64,000 bases of DNA from Rhodobiaceae bacterium (lineage in GTDB: Bacteria > Pseudomonadota > Alphaproteobacteria > Rhizobiales > JAKPQE01), in contig JANQEG010000027.1 of the NCBI GenBank assembly GCA_028278505.1, forward strand, positions 1 through 64,000, given 5' to 3'. Shown here piece by piece: positions 1-9,665 of this stretch (its first letter is position 1; each line of letters starts with the position of its first letter). The position numbers and the translations under genes are program-made. Below the pieces are notes generated by a model, which did not search any database, was not told the origin of the DNA, and was given only the letters and a program-made list of their open reading frames with translations.

Positions 1-716
1 CGTGCAGTCTCAGTTCCATGGCGCAAGCCGCTCCCTCAAAAAGGCAATACCTTGCTCTACACCGATTCCATCCAAACAATCACCTGGAACCGAACACGCA
101 GGCGGGGACGGGAAGCCAATAAGGCCTGACCGAACATACATTCGCCCGCCGCTATCGCTCCAATGACCTCCCGCTTTCGCAGAGGAATCTTTGTGGGGAG
201 GGTGGACGGCGCGTCAGCGCCGGCCGGGTGGGGGTACAAGCAAACGTATGCGCGACTCGAAAGCGTCGTTGTTCTTATCTTTCGACCCCCACCCCCGACC
301 CCTCCCCACAAGGGGGAGGGGAGCGTTGGCGTCGTCTTCGATCGACAATTACGAGGCGCTGACAAGCGCCGCGGCAATCCAGTCCTGAGTATGACGCCCT
401 GGATTGCTTCCCCCGGCTTCCGCCGGGGTCGCAATGACGAACGAAAATGACTGGCCACGCCCGATCATATGAGTTGCGTTAAGTGCCGCTAGGATTTGGA
501 CCAGACAGCAGTTCGAGACGGCATCGCGACGATCACCTGGGGACTGCAAGGAAGGCGATCACACACCGCGCCGCCACTCCAATCGATTTTCAGTAACGCG
601 ATTCGCATAAGAGAGATTATGGAACTTTTTTGTATGGGCGATTTGGCAGATAGCAGATACACAGACGGCCTTCCGGCTAAAAATATACGCGAACAAACGC
701 GCTTATAGGTCTAAAA
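1..716. other. Intergenic region with palindromic repeats, no convincing gene
   Basis: No reading frame here looks like a protein. Two dispersed repeat types are visible. At 288-325 there is a C-rich/G-rich inverted block of the 'cccctcc...ggggagg' type. At 396-439 there is a 44-bp unit with the inverted arms cccccggc/gccgggg that recurs base for base at 57424-57467. The remainder shows no family resemblance, and codon-like translations across it are repeat artefacts. Confidence 0.6.
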
Positions 717-1532
717 CTATTCGCTTATCGGAACTTCAAAGCTGAGCCCGTCAAAGGCCGGTTCAATCCCGGCCGGCAATTCTTCGCAGAGTGTCCGGTA
801 ATCCAGGTCCACGTGCAGATTGGTCAGGATCGCCCGCTTCGGCTTCATCCGTTCGATCCAGTCGAGCGCGTCGTCGAGTGAGAAATGGCTCGGATGCGGC
901 GTCCGCCTGAGCGCATCGACGATCCAGACATCGAGGTCGGACAACGCCGCCAGGCTCTCGTCCGGCAGGCCGATGATGTCGCTCGAATAGCCGACGCCGG
1001 CGATGCGAAAGCCGAGCGCATCGATTTCGCCGTGGAACTGGCGCACCGGCAGCGCGGCCACCGGCCCGCCGGCACCGTCTATCGTCACCTTCTCGCCGGC
1101 GGCGATTCGGTGCTCGGTCAGGATCGGCGGATAGTTCGACCCTGGCGGCGTTGCAAAACAATATTCGAACGCCTGGTGCAGCCGCGCCGACGTCCCGGTA
1201 TCGGTATAGATATCGATCTTCTGCCGCTGATTGATGGCGAGCACCCGCAGATCGTCGATACCGTGAAGGTGGTCGGCGTGCGGATGGGTGTAGAGAACGC
1301 CGTCGACCCGCTCGACGTTGGCGTCGAGCAATTGCACGCGCATGTCGGGCGTGGTGTCGATCAGCACCGTCGTCTTTTCGCCGGACGCCGCAATCCGCTC
1401 GACCAGCAGCGAACAGCGGCGGCGACGGTTGCGCGGTTCGTTCGGGTCGCAGGCGCCCCAGTGATTGCCGACCCGCGGCACGCCTCCCGACGAGCCGCAG
1501 CCGAGTATGGTGAAGACGTGTCGCGCCGTCAT
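717..1532 (-). CDS. MBL-fold metallohydrolase (PhnP-like)
   Basis: A 271-residue metallo-beta-lactamase-fold hydrolase of the PhnP/RNase Z-like group. The N-terminus ILGCGSSGGVPR and the metal-binding motif THPHADHLHG (HxHxDH) are typical, and a later conserved histidine lies in LTNLHVDLD. In many alphaproteobacteria this gene follows tatD directly, as here, but its physiological substrate is not established; a phosphodiesterase activity is likely from the family. I use the ATG at 1532 (MTARHVF) rather than an in-frame GTG at 1544. A 129-bp gap filled with palindromic repeat DNA separates it from tatD. It is the last gene of the housekeeping block that reads leftward from the carboxypeptidase gene. 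Confidence 0.9.
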   Translation of the reverse strand: MTARHVFTILGCGSSGGVPRVGNHWGACDPNEPRNRRRRCSLLVERIAASGEKTTVLIDTTPDMRVQLLDANVERVDGVLYTHPHADHLHGIDDLRVLAINQRQKIDIYTDTGTSARLHQAFEYCFATPPGSNYPPILTEHRIAAGEKVTIDGAGGPVAALPVRQFHGEIDALGFRIAGVGYSSDIIGLPDESLAALSDLDVWIVDALRRTPHPSHFSLDDALDWIERMKPKRAILTNLHVDLDYRTLCEELPAGIEPAFDGLSFEVPISE

Positions 1533-1661
1533 ATGGGCAGCCACCGTATTTGATCCATTGTCTCGTCATGGCCGGGCTTTTGCCGGCAATCCAGGCAGCA
1601 CATCCGGGCATTGCCGCCTGGATCACCGGGCCGGGCCCGGTAATGACCGCGGTTTTGAGTG
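1533..1661. repeat. Palindromic intergenic repeat
   Basis: The gap between tatD and the MBL gene is made almost entirely of nested inverted repeats: ggccgggcttttgccggc, then ccgggcattgccgcctgg, then a ggcccgg/ccgggcc arm pair at about 1627-1640. It resembles the other 'ccggcaat...attgccgg' elements of this window, and transcribed RNA would fold strongly. Confidence 0.6.
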
Positions 1662-2450
1662 TTAGACGTCACGCGACCGCGGCACCTTGGCAAAGAGGCG
1701 AAAGAAATTCTCCGTCGTCCGGCGCGCGATCTCGGCCGCATCGACGCCGCGGACCTCGGCCAGAACCTTTGCAGTTTCAGCGACATAAGCCGGTTCGTTG
1801 CGTTTCCCCCGATACGGCACCGGGGCCAGATAGGGGGCATCGGTTTCAATGAGGAGGCGGTCCGCCGGCAGCCAGGCGGCGATCGCGCGCAATTCGTCCG
1901 CCTTCTTGAAGGTCAAAATGCCCGAAAACGACACGTAACAGCCGAGCGCGACTCCGGTTTCGGCGAGTTCGCGGCTCGACGAAAAGCAATGCAGAACCGC
2001 GGTAAAGGGACCATTGGCCATCTCTTCGCTGAGGATTTCCGCCATCATTTCGTCGGCATCGCGGCTGTGGATGACGAGCGGCAGGCCGGTCTCCCGTGCA
2101 GCCGCGATATGCCGGCGAAACGCCGCGACCTGCTTATCGCGCGGCGAATGGTCATAGTAGAAATCGAGCCCGGATTCGCCGATCGCCACCACTTTCGGAT
2201 GGGCGGCCATGCGGACCAGATGGTCGGCGGTAACGTCCGTCTCCTCGGCCGCATTATGCGGATGGGTTCCGACCGAGCAGTAGACGTTGTCGAAACGCTC
2301 AGTGAGCGCCCTCACCTCATCGAAGCGTTTTACCCTGGTCCCGATCGTCACCATGCGGCAAACGCCGGCGGCTTCGGCCCGCGCAACGACTTCGTCGATT
2401 TCGTCGGCGAAATCGGCAAAGTCCAGATGGCAGTGACTGTCGACCAGCAT
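1662..2450 (-). CDS. tatD: TatD-family deoxyribonuclease / metal-dependent hydrolase
   Basis: A 262-residue TatD-family TIM-barrel hydrolase. The metal-binding HxH is in the N-terminal DSHCHLDF. Other family motifs are IGESGLDFYYD (residues ~89-99), LPLVIHSRDAD, VLHCFSSS and LIETDAPYLAPVPYRGKRNEP near the C-terminus. Family members are 3'-5' exonucleases and metal-dependent DNases implicated in DNA repair. The ATG at 2450 overlaps the metG stop codon by one base (TGATG), so the two are translationally coupled. Much longer in-frame extension upstream lies inside metG in another frame and is not used. Length is normal for the family (about 260). Confidence 0.95.
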   Translation of the reverse strand: MLVDSHCHLDFADFADEIDEVVARAEAAGVCRMVTIGTRVKRFDEVRALTERFDNVYCSVGTHPHNAAEETDVTADHLVRMAAHPKVVAIGESGLDFYYDHSPRDKQVAAFRRHIAAARETGLPLVIHSRDADEMMAEILSEEMANGPFTAVLHCFSSSRELAETGVALGCYVSFSGILTFKKADELRAIAAWLPADRLLIETDAPYLAPVPYRGKRNEPAYVAETAKVLAEVRGVDAAEIARRTTENFFRLFAKVPRSRDV

Positions 2451-4018
2451 CAGGCGTCCGGACTGTCGGCCGGCTCCGGCTCGACATAGCGCGGAAAAAC
2501 CGGCTCGGGTTTCGGCAGTGCGGTTCCGGCGGCAAGCCGGCCGGCGGCACCGAGCGCCGCAAAGTCGCGCGCGCCCTCCTCCACCGCAAGCCCGTCGAGC
2601 AGCTTCGCCGAGGCGGTCGGCGTATAGGGCTGGGTCAGGATCGCGATCTGGCGGATCACTTCCGCCGTGACGTAGAGCACCGTGCCCATGCGTTCGGGAT
2701 CGGTCTTGCGCAGCACCCACGGCTCTTGCGCGGCGAAATAGCGGTTGGCCTCGGCCACCACCGCCCAGATCGCGGCAAGCGCGGTGTGAATCTCCTGCCG
2801 GCTCATCGCCTCGCGGCAGGTCCCGTGCAGGCTGTCGGCCTTGTCGAGGATGGCGGTGTCGTCTGGCGAAAACGCACCGGGCGCCGGCAGCCGGCCGTCG
2901 AGGTTCTTGGCGATCATCGACAGCGAGCGCTGGGCCAGATTGCCGAGATCGTTGGCGAGGTCGGCATTTATGCGCTGGACGATGGCCTCATGGCTGTAAT
3001 TGCCGTCCTGGCCGAACGGAACCTCGCGCAGGAAGAAATAGCGCACCTGATCGACGCCGTAATGGTCGGACAAGGCGAACGGATCGATGACGTTGCCGAC
3101 CGATTTCGACATCTTCTCGCCCTTGTTGAACAGGAAGCCGTGGGCGAAGACGCGTTTCGGCACCGGCACCCCGGCCGACATCAGGAAGGCCGGCCAGTAG
3201 ATCGCATGAAAGCGCAGAATGTCTTTGCCGATGATATGTATATCGGCCGGCCAGTAGCGCCGATAGCGCTCCGAGTCCTCGTCCGGGAAGCCGGCGGCGG
3301 TGATGTAATTGGTGAGCGCGTCGACCCAGACATACATGACGTGGTGCGGATCGCCCGGCACCGGCACGCCCCAGTCGAAGGTGGTGCGCGAGACCGACAG
3401 GTCGCGCAAGCCGCCCTTGACGAAGCTGATCACCTCGTTGCGCCGTTCCTCCGGGCCGATGAAATCGGGATGGGCCTCGTAATGGGCGAGCAGCGGTTCG
3501 GCATAGTCCGACAGGCGGAAGAAATAGCTCTCCTCCTCGACCCACTCGACCGGGCTGCCGGTCGGCGCCAGCCGCACGCCGTCCTCGCCGACGGTGGTTT
3601 CCGCCTCGCCGAAGAAGCCCTCGTCGCGCACCGAATACCAGCCGGAATATCTGTCGAGATAGATGTCGCCGCGCGCCGCCATGCGGTTCCAGATCTCGGT
3701 CACGGCCCGGTAGTGCCGCGGCTCGGTGGTGCGAATGAAATCGTCGTTGGAACAGGTCAGTTTTTCAACCATGGAGACGAAGCGCGGCGTGTTGCGCTCA
3801 GCCAGTTCGTGTGGCGTCAGCCCTTCCTTCGCGGCGGTCTGCAGCATCTTCTGGCCGTGCTCGTCGGTGCCGGTCAAAAAGAACACGTCATAGCCGTCGA
3901 GCCGCTTGAAGCGAGCGATCGCATCGGTGGCGATCGCTTCATAGGCGTGCCCGATATGGGGAAGCCCGTTCGGATAGGAAATCGCGGTGGTGATGAAAAA
4001 GGCAGGTTTCTCAGCCAT
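2450..4018 (-). CDS. metG: Methionyl-tRNA synthetase
   Basis: A 522-residue class I aminoacyl-tRNA synthetase that charges tRNA-Met. The signature HIGH is in [22 protein letters not shown] at residue ~20 and KMSKS is in [15 protein letters not shown] at about residue 300. The C-terminal helical anticodon-binding domain follows (about 380-500). Length and the lack of a C-terminal tRNA-binding extension fit the short alphaproteobacterial MetRS type. The ATG at 4018 begins [18 protein letters not shown]; longer in-frame sequence upstream runs into holB and has no family match. It lies in an operon with tmk and holB upstream and tatD downstream. Confidence 0.97.
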   Translation of the reverse strand: MAEKPAFFITTAISYPNGLPHIGHAYEAIATDAIARFKRLDGYDVFFLTGTDEHGQKMLQTAAKEGLTPHELAERNTPRFVSMVEKLTCSNDDFIRTTEPRHYRAVTEIWNRMAARGDIYLDRYSGWYSVRDEGFFGEAETTVGEDGVRLAPTGSPVEWVEEESYFFRLSDYAEPLLAHYEAHPDFIGPEERRNEVISFVKGGLRDLSVSRTTFDWGVPVPGDPHHVMYVWVDALTNYITAAGFPDEDSERYRRYWPADIHIIGKDILRFHAIYWPAFLMSAGVPVPKRVFAHGFLFNKGEKMSKSVGNVIDPFALSDHYGVDQVRYFFLREVPFGQDGNYSHEAIVQRINADLANDLGNLAQRSLSMIAKNLDGRLPAPGAFSPDDTAILDKADSLHGTCREAMSRQEIHTALAAIWAVVAEANRYFAAQEPWVLRKTDPERMGTVLYVTAEVIRQIAILTQPYTPTASAKLLDGLAVEEGARDFAALGAAGRLAAGTALPKPEPVFPRYVEPEPADSPDA

Positions 4019-4067
4019 GAAACGACCGGTTGGTTCGCGCTGATGAAAGTCGACGATCGATCTGTGG

Positions 4068-5180
4068 TCATCCCCGGCGCACGGCTCCAGCGAGCGCCCG
4101 GATTGACGACAAAACGACCTGCTTGCGGTCGAGATTGAGGCTTTCGGCAAGCCCCGCCGACCGCGCGACCTTTTCCCATACCTCCGCCCAACTGACAAGC
4201 GCGGTCTGGTGAAGCATGGGCGCCCTGTCGCCCGACGCCGATGGCGGCTCGCCGCGCCCCCTCACCCGCCGCTGCAGCCAGCCGCGCAAAAGGTCGAGGA
4301 AGATGTCGTAGGCGTCCTCGTTGCGGGCGCCGCCGACCTTGTCGGCAAACGCGTGCAGGGCTGAGACGTCCAGCGCCGGCAGGCCGTCGACGAGTTCGCG
4401 AAACGCCCGGTAGAGCGCGATACCGTCGTTTTCGAGCAGAATGATGGCGCGGCGCAAACTGCCCTCGGCCAGCGTCCCGGCGAGTTCCAGCTCGGCATCG
4501 CTGTGACCGGCGGCAATTCCGAACCGCTGCAGCGCCGCGCGGATGTCGGCGGGCGTCAGGCCACTCAGTGCGATCTTGCGGCAGCGCGAGCGGATCGTCG
4601 GCAGCAGCCGTCCGGGCTGGTGGCTGACCAGCAGAAACAGCGCCCGTTCAGGCGGTTCTTCAAGAACCTTCAGCATCGCATTGGCAGCGCTCGCATTCAT
4701 GTCGTCTGCGGCATCGACGATGGCGATTCGCCAGCCGCCCTCGGCCGCCGTCGAGCCGAAGAACGACACCGTGCGCCGGACGTGGTCGACGGGGATGCCG
4801 GTGGTGAACCGCTTTTTCTCCGGATCGTAGCGGCGCGACAGCACCAGGAGATCGGGATGGGAGCCGGCCGCGACCCTGTGCGCGGCACCGCTTTCGGGAT
4901 CGACATGGAGGTCGCGTGCCGCGGCGACCGCGTCGGCGTGCGGATCGGGATGAGCGAGCACGAAACGGGCAAACCGGAAGGCGAGCGTCGCCTTGCCGAT
5001 GCCGCGCGGACCGCCGATCAGCCAGGCGTGGTGGATGCGGCCGCTGCGGTAGGCCTCAAGCAGGGCCGTCTCGGCCGGCTGCTGGCCGATCAGGTCGTGG
5101 CGGCAGCGCGGCGGCGCGAGATCGCCGATGGTGTCGGCCTCAAGCACCACACCGTCGGCCGGCGTCCGCGCCGCGCTCAT
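4068..5180 (-). CDS. holB: DNA polymerase III subunit delta'
   Basis: A 370-residue clamp-loader delta' subunit of the AAA+ family. The N-terminal part has the modified Walker A region [20 protein letters not shown] (residues ~55-75), a Walker-B-like segment [26 protein letters not shown], and a sensor-1 region [19 protein letters not shown]. The arginine-finger SRC motif is present. The usual delta' zinc-binding cysteines are not visible as a cluster, as in many alphaproteobacteria. The start overlaps the tmk stop by four bases (ATGA), and the stop lies 49 bp before metG. The tmk-holB-metG-tatD order is widespread and supports the assignment. Confidence 0.95.
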   Translation of the reverse strand: MSAARTPADGVVLEADTIGDLAPPRCRHDLIGQQPAETALLEAYRSGRIHHAWLIGGPRGIGKATLAFRFARFVLAHPDPHADAVAAARDLHVDPESGAAHRVAAGSHPDLLVLSRRYDPEKKRFTTGIPVDHVRRTVSFFGSTAAEGGWRIAIVDAADDMNASAANAMLKVLEEPPERALFLLVSHQPGRLLPTIRSRCRKIALSGLTPADIRAALQRFGIAAGHSDAELELAGTLAEGSLRRAIILLENDGIALYRAFRELVDGLPALDVSALHAFADKVGGARNEDAYDIFLDLLRGWLQRRVRGRGEPPSASGDRAPMLHQTALVSWAEVWEKVARSAGLAESLNLDRKQVVLSSIRALAGAVRRG

Positions 5181-5830
5181 AACGCGAGCCTTTCGGTGAC
5201 GAGCTGCCGGATTTCGGCCGCGACCTCGTCTTCGTCGGCCGTCGCATCGACGACGGCGCAGCGCTCCGGCTCGGCCTTGGCGATATCCAGGAATCCTTGG
5301 CGCAGGCGCTCGTGATGGGCGACCGGGTGCTTCTCGAACCGGTCGGGCGCATCGCGGCCTTGGCTGCCGCGCCGGCGCGCCGCCCGCTCCAGGCCCAGTT
5401 CGGCCGGAATATCGAGGATGAGGGTCAGGTCGGGCCTCAGCCCCTGCAGGATCAGGTCTTGGAGCGCGCCCAGGAATTCGACATCGACCGCGCCGCCGAT
5501 GCCCTGATAGACGCGGGTCGAATCAGCAAAACGGTCGCAGATCACCCAGTCGCCGCGCTCAAGCGCCGGGCGGATCGTCACCCGCAAATGATCGTCGCGG
5601 GCCGCGGCGAAGAGCAGCGCCTCTGCCTTTGGCCCGAGCGCTTCGGCGACGCCGGTCAACAGCACGTGGCGGAGCATTTCGGCGCCCGGCGAGCCGCCGG
5701 GCTCGCGGGTTTCAACGACGCCGATCCCCTTTCCCCGCAGAGTTTCGGCCAGGCGCCGGACTTGCGTCGACTTCCCGCTGCCCTCGCCGCCCTCGAAGGT
5801 AATGAATTTGCCGCTCAAAAAATCGCCCAC
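5177..5830 (-). CDS. tmk: Thymidylate kinase
   Basis: A 217-residue dTMP kinase that phosphorylates dTMP to dTDP. The P-loop is in [15 protein letters not shown] (residues ~9-23), the substrate segment [14 protein letters not shown] follows, and the DR(Y/F) motif is ICDRFADST. The lid region EARRRG-like segment [18 protein letters not shown] is present. The start codon is GTG at 5830 with no strong ribosome-binding site; a start a few codons inside (TTG before [10 protein letters not shown]) cannot be excluded. It overlaps holB by four bases and lies 28 bp after the carboxypeptidase gene, so it probably shares its transcript. Confidence 0.95.
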   Translation of the reverse strand: MGDFLSGKFITFEGGEGSGKSTQVRRLAETLRGKGIGVVETREPGGSPGAEMLRHVLLTGVAEALGPKAEALLFAAARDDHLRVTIRPALERGDWVICDRFADSTRVYQGIGGAVDVEFLGALQDLILQGLRPDLTLILDIPAELGLERAARRRGSQGRDAPDRFEKHPVAHHERLRQGFLDIAKAEPERCAVVDATADEDEVAAEIRQLVTERLAL

Positions 5831-5858
5831 GCGATGGTTATAGAGACCGGGGCGGAGA

Positions 5859-7037
5859 TTACCACCAGCCGAACAGCAGTTCGAGGGCGGCGTCGAAGGC
5901 GCGCTGGTGAAGGTTGCCGACGCCGATCGCCTCGCCGGAATAAAGCAGCGTCTCCTGGATGACCTCGCCTTCCCGCGTCACCTTCATGATCGCCAACGGG
6001 CGGCCGGGCTCGATCGGGGCCTCGATCGGCCCGATATAGTGGATCGCGCCGCGGATCCGGTCCTTGGTCTCGCGCGGCACGATGGCGGCGACCGGGCCAT
6101 CGCCGATCAGCTTGACGTAGCGCTTGTCGCCGCCGAACACCCGGGCAGCACCCGCGGCCACGCCTTCATCGAAGAGCCGTACCTGTCGGAAGGCCGAATG
6201 GCCCCATTCCAGGAGTTCGACGGCGGCGCGCTCGCGGTCGCGCGGGCGCGCGGCGCCGCCGACCACCACGATCAGCCGCTGGCCGTCGCGCACCGCCGAA
6301 CCGACCAGCCCGTAGCCCGATTCCTTGACATAGCCGGTCTTCAGCCCGTCGGCGCCGATATTGCGCTTCAACAGCGGATTGCGGTTGCGCTGTAGGATCT
6401 TGTTCCAGGTGAACTCCTTCTCGCCGTAATAGCGGTAGTAGTTCGGATGGACGCGGATCAGATAGCGGGCGATCTTGGCCAGATCGCGCACCGTCACCTT
6501 CATGTCGGGATCGTGCAGCCCGCTCGGATTGGTGAAGTGCGAATTGCTGAGGCCGAGTTCGCGCGCCCGCTTGTTCATGCGCGCGGCAAACGCCGCTTCC
6601 GATCCGGCCATGCCCTCGGCAATGACGATTGCCGCATCATTGCCCGACTGGACGATGACGCCGCGGATGAGGTCTTCGAGCCGGATCACCGAATTGAGCT
6701 CGGCGAACATGGTCGAGCCGCCGGCCGGCGCGCCGCCGGTCCGCCAGGCGTGTGTGCTGACCTTGTATTCGGTATCGAGCGTGACTTCGCCGGCCTTCAG
6801 CGCATCGAAGACGACCGCCATGGTCATCAGCTTGGCGAGGCTTGCCGGCGGAAACGGTGTGTCGGGCGCGCGCCTGAACAGCACGGTGTTGGTGTCGGCG
6901 TTGAGCAGCAGCGCGTAAGGGGCCTGGTCGGCGAGGCTGTCCTCGACGTCGTCCTCAGCGGCTGCGGGCGAAAGGCCCGCCGCCAGAATGGCAAGTCCGG
7001 TCAGCGCCGCCATGGCGAGCCGCTGTACTGATCGCAT
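5859..7037 (-). CDS. D-alanyl-D-alanine carboxypeptidase (PBP5/6 family)
   Basis: A 392-residue periplasmic penicillin-binding protein that trims the terminal D-Ala from peptidoglycan stem peptides. The N-terminus [28 protein letters not shown] is a cleavable signal peptide. The three peptidase S11 motifs are present: SLAK (SxxK), SGN in VQSGNDAA, and KTG in [14 protein letters not shown]-terminal PBP5-like beta domain follows. The ATG at 7037 is chosen because it begins the signal peptide; further upstream in-frame ATGs add a non-signal stretch. It resembles DacC/DacF, but paralogues cannot be separated from one sequence. It lies 186 bp after rlpA. Confidence 0.93.
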   Translation of the reverse strand: MRSVQRLAMAALTGLAILAAGLSPAAAEDDVEDSLADQAPYALLLNADTNTVLFRRAPDTPFPPASLAKLMTMAVVFDALKAGEVTLDTEYKVSTHAWRTGGAPAGGSTMFAELNSVIRLEDLIRGVIVQSGNDAAIVIAEGMAGSEAAFAARMNKRARELGLSNSHFTNPSGLHDPDMKVTVRDLAKIARYLIRVHPNYYRYYGEKEFTWNKILQRNRNPLLKRNIGADGLKTGYVKESGYGLVGSAVRDGQRLIVVVGGAARPRDRERAAVELLEWGHSAFRQVRLFDEGVAAGAARVFGGDKRYVKLIGDGPVAAIVPRETKDRIRGAIHYIGPIEAPIEPGRPLAIMKVTREGEVIQETLLYSGEAIGVGNLHQRAFDAALELLFGWW

Positions 7038-7223
7038 CACGCTTCGCAACGCCGCGGCGTGCCGCCGCGCGCTCTCCCAAATGTCGTCTCTCTCGTTCAG
7101 GCTCCTGCCGGTCTTGGGCAAGTGCAGGAAACGGATGAGCAATATCATCCCGGCAGCGATTCCGCGAGCCCCTGTCACATATCGGACAACGAGATTGATT
7201 GAGGATGTGGATTTGGACCGCGG

Positions 7224-8669
7224 TCAGCGGAGGATGTAGGCGCCGTTGAAACCGTTCGCCCGGGCAAGGCCGACCGCCTTTGCCGCTGCGATGCGCTCGC
7301 CAAGCCGGACGCGCACCACATGGAGCGGGGCGGCACCGCGGTCGAGCGTGGCGACCGTGACCTCGCCGAGCCCGGCCAGCGTCTTCCGCGCCCGTTCGGC
7401 GTTCGCCGCATCGGCGAACACGGCCGCCTGAAGAATCATCGGCGATATGCGGCCGGCATTTTTCGCGGCCGGCTTCGCGGTCGTACCGGTTTCCGCATCG
7501 ACCAGACGGTCGATCACGTGATGGGCGGCGGCGACCCGCGACGCCGCCGCATAGGAACGTGACGGCGAAGTCGTCCGGAACGGAACCGGGTGGCCGAAAA
7601 TCGGCTTCTTCTTCTTGCCGATCGAGCCGGTGATCTCCGGGGATACCGCGAGGCTGCCCCAGGCGTCGGTGTCGAGCGAGGACGGCGCGCTGCCGGACGT
7701 GGTCGTCGCCCCGGTCCGCATATTGGCCGACAGGGATTGCGGGCGGATGTCGAGCGGTGTGCCGCCGCCGGCGAGCGGACGGGTGCGCGGCGCCGGCAGT
7801 TCGGCGATTTGCGTCGGCGCACCGGCATCGAGCGGGGGAAGATCGGCGGGCTCGACCGTCCGTGGCGCCGGCGCGGGCGGGGCCTGCGAATAGCCGATGC
7901 CGCTGCGCGAACGCTCCATGCCGGGCGGCACCGAGGAGGCGTCGGCGACCATGATGGTCGGCGCCGCGCTGTCCTCGCCCGGCGTCCTCGGGCCGCCATT
8001 GACGGGCCGGCCGTTCACGGTCAGCGAGGCCATCAGATATTCCTGGTCGAGGCCGTCCATGCGCGCCTTGCCGACATATTCGACGCGCACCTTGGCGGTG
8101 CCGCGCTTCTTGTAGTCGAGCAGTTCGGCGGCGCGCTGCGAAAGATCGATGACGCGGCCATGGGCGAACGGCCCGCGGTCGTTGACGCGGACGACGACGG
8201 AGCGCGAATTGTGCAGATTGGTGACGCGCACATAGGACGGCAGCGGCAATGTCGGGTGGGCGGCGGTCAACGCGCCCATGTCGTAGATTTCGCCATTGGC
8301 GGTCTTGCGGCCGTGGAACGCCGAGCCGTACCAGGAGGCGATGCCGGTCGCCTTATAGTTCGGATTTTCCTTCGGCCGGTACCATTTGCCGGCGATCTTG
8401 TAGGGCTTGCCCACGTGATAGCGGCCGCCGCCCTTGGGCACCGGCTTGCCGTAGCTGACCACCCGCGGGCTGGCCTTGCCGTATTGGGATTCCGGGAAAT
8501 ATTCCTTGCCCCTGGGCGGGTGCTTGATTTTCGAGGACGCGCCGCAGCCGGCAATGGCGATGCAGAAGATCACCACCAGGAGGCCCGTCGCCAGGCGCCG
8601 CAAATCCGAGCTGCGTGGGTCCGGACACGCGCGGTCCGGCCGCCCTTCCCTGTCGAACATCGTTATCAT
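7224..8669 (-). CDS. rlpA: RlpA septal lytic transglycosylase lipoprotein with SPOR domain
   Basis: A 481-residue outer-membrane lipoprotein. The N-terminal hydrophobic stretch ends in the lipobox AIAGC (Cys at residue ~42). The double-psi beta-barrel RlpA domain spans roughly 105-200, with GIASWYGSAFHGRKTANGE, and VRVNDRGPFAHGRVIDLS carrying the expected catalytic Asp. A long Pro/Ala/Thr-rich linker follows, then a C-terminal SPOR domain (about 405-481) that binds denuded glycan at the septum. RlpA cleaves naked glycan strands during daughter-cell separation. The start may be the ATG at 8669 or the one at 8660. The neighbour is another peptidoglycan enzyme gene. Confidence 0.95.
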   Translation of the reverse strand: MITMFDREGRPDRACPDPRSSDLRRLATGLLVVIFCIAIAGCGASSKIKHPPRGKEYFPESQYGKASPRVVSYGKPVPKGGGRYHVGKPYKIAGKWYRPKENPNYKATGIASWYGSAFHGRKTANGEIYDMGALTAAHPTLPLPSYVRVTNLHNSRSVVVRVNDRGPFAHGRVIDLSQRAAELLDYKKRGTAKVRVEYVGKARMDGLDQEYLMASLTVNGRPVNGGPRTPGEDSAAPTIMVADASSVPPGMERSRSGIGYSQAPPAPAPRTVEPADLPPLDAGAPTQIAELPAPRTRPLAGGGTPLDIRPQSLSANMRTGATTTSGSAPSSLDTDAWGSLAVSPEITGSIGKKKKPIFGHPVPFRTTSPSRSYAAASRVAAAHHVIDRLVDAETGTTAKPAAKNAGRISPMILQAAVFADAANAERARKTLAGLGEVTVATLDRGAAPLHVVRVRLGERIAAAKAVGLARANGFNGAYILR

Positions 8670-9396
8670 GCCGCCAAACTCGGTACATTGGTGTCGGCAT
8701 GGGAACGTGAACGCACCGAAATCGCGCCGGGCACATCCGAACCGACTTCCCCAAGTCTGGCCCGAACCGCTGTTCCGGCGTCCCGGTGATCCGTCCCCAC
8801 CAAAAACGTCACGACAGAGTCTCGCCCACCTCTTACCCGACCGTTAAGAACCGCCCTCACGCGCGCGGAATCCGGGCGGCGATCGATCGATAGCCTTAAC
8901 ATGTCATAAAGGCTGACGGAATACGCCGGAAATGAGGCGCCCGAATGTGCCAATAGGAGACGGAGTGCGCGCGTTCGGCGATCTCTGCGGTCCGTCTGCC
9001 GAGGGGAATTCCGGACACCGGTCTTGCGATCCAGTGACTTGGGCGTCGCTGCGCCGAACGCTGCCGGCATACCGTGTTGAGCGGGGTAATGGGTCCCCGT
9101 TGCCACGGGGACGGTGGGTGGTGTTGGTTCTTGAGCACGATCTTCCACCTTCCCCGCGAAAGCGGAGAACGATTGGCCGTGCCGGAATCACAGGTGCTTG
9201 CGGTTTGTGCGCGTTCCTTTGAAACACCCGACCACCAATGACGCGGCGCAGGCGAAGCCATCCAGTCGTTCGAGCCGCCCGCTCAAGCCTATATGACCGA
9301 CGATCCTATCGCGGCGACGGCGTCGCAGCCTTGCGATGGCCGCGAGAACCGGCAACGCTTGTCAAACGGCGGCGATTACCCCATTGATGACGCTCC
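8670..9396. other. Intergenic region between rlpA and tRNA-Ser
   Basis: No gene is supported. The 9040-9180 part is built from short inverted repeats (ggggtaatgggtccccgttgccacgggg and ttccccgcgaaagcgg). Its fragment accgtgttgagcgggg reappears inverted near 52430, so this is a member of the dispersed repeat set. The 8880-8900 part, gatcgatcgatagcc, is a simple tandem of GATC. The remainder probably holds the rlpA promoter on the minus strand and the tRNA promoter. Confidence 0.5.
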
Positions 9397-9486
9397 GGAT
9401 GGGTGGCCGAGTGGTTGAAGGCACCGGTCTTGAAAACCGGCAGGCGGGAGACCGTCTCGTGGGTTCGAATCCCACCCCATCCGCCA
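9397..9486 (+). tRNA. tRNA-Ser (anticodon UGA)
   Basis: A 90-nt class II tRNA. The acceptor arms are GGATGGG and CCCATCC followed by discriminator G and an encoded CCA at 9484-9486. The D-arm region is TGGCCGAGTGGTTGAAGGC, the anticodon arm is CCGGTCTTGAAAACCGG with UGA in the loop, a long variable arm follows (GGCGGGAGACCGTC), and the T-arm is GTGGGTTCGAATCCCAC. The large variable arm and the UGA anticodon give serine. It reads UCN-type codons, mainly UCA. Confidence 0.97.
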
Positions 9487-9665
9487 ACAATACTGATTAA
9501 TAATATGATTTAAAACATATTTTCCAGTTTGTACGGACGACGTTCCCGCAAAGGCTCCGACATCGGTCATCCCGCTTCCGACGGTCAAAGCCGTCGCCGC
9601 GTAAGCTTGACGCAAGCTTGGCGCCATAAGGGATCCGCACAATTGTTGAAGCGCGGGCCCTTAAG

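Noticed and set aside
163-450. Possible 95-residue protein on the plus strand
   Set aside because: Most of it is translated palindromic repeat DNA, which also occurs elsewhere in other frames.
2726-4138. Long plus-strand reading frame of 470 codons opposite metG
   Set aside because: It mirrors metG on the opposite strand in GC-rich DNA, has no family motifs, and metG carries clear HIGH and KMSKS motifs.
9397-9486. tRNA-Ser as an integration site for an island carrying the tricarboxylate genes
   Set aside because: No second copy of the tRNA 3' end and no integrase gene was seen downstream in the window; GC content of the following genes is normal.
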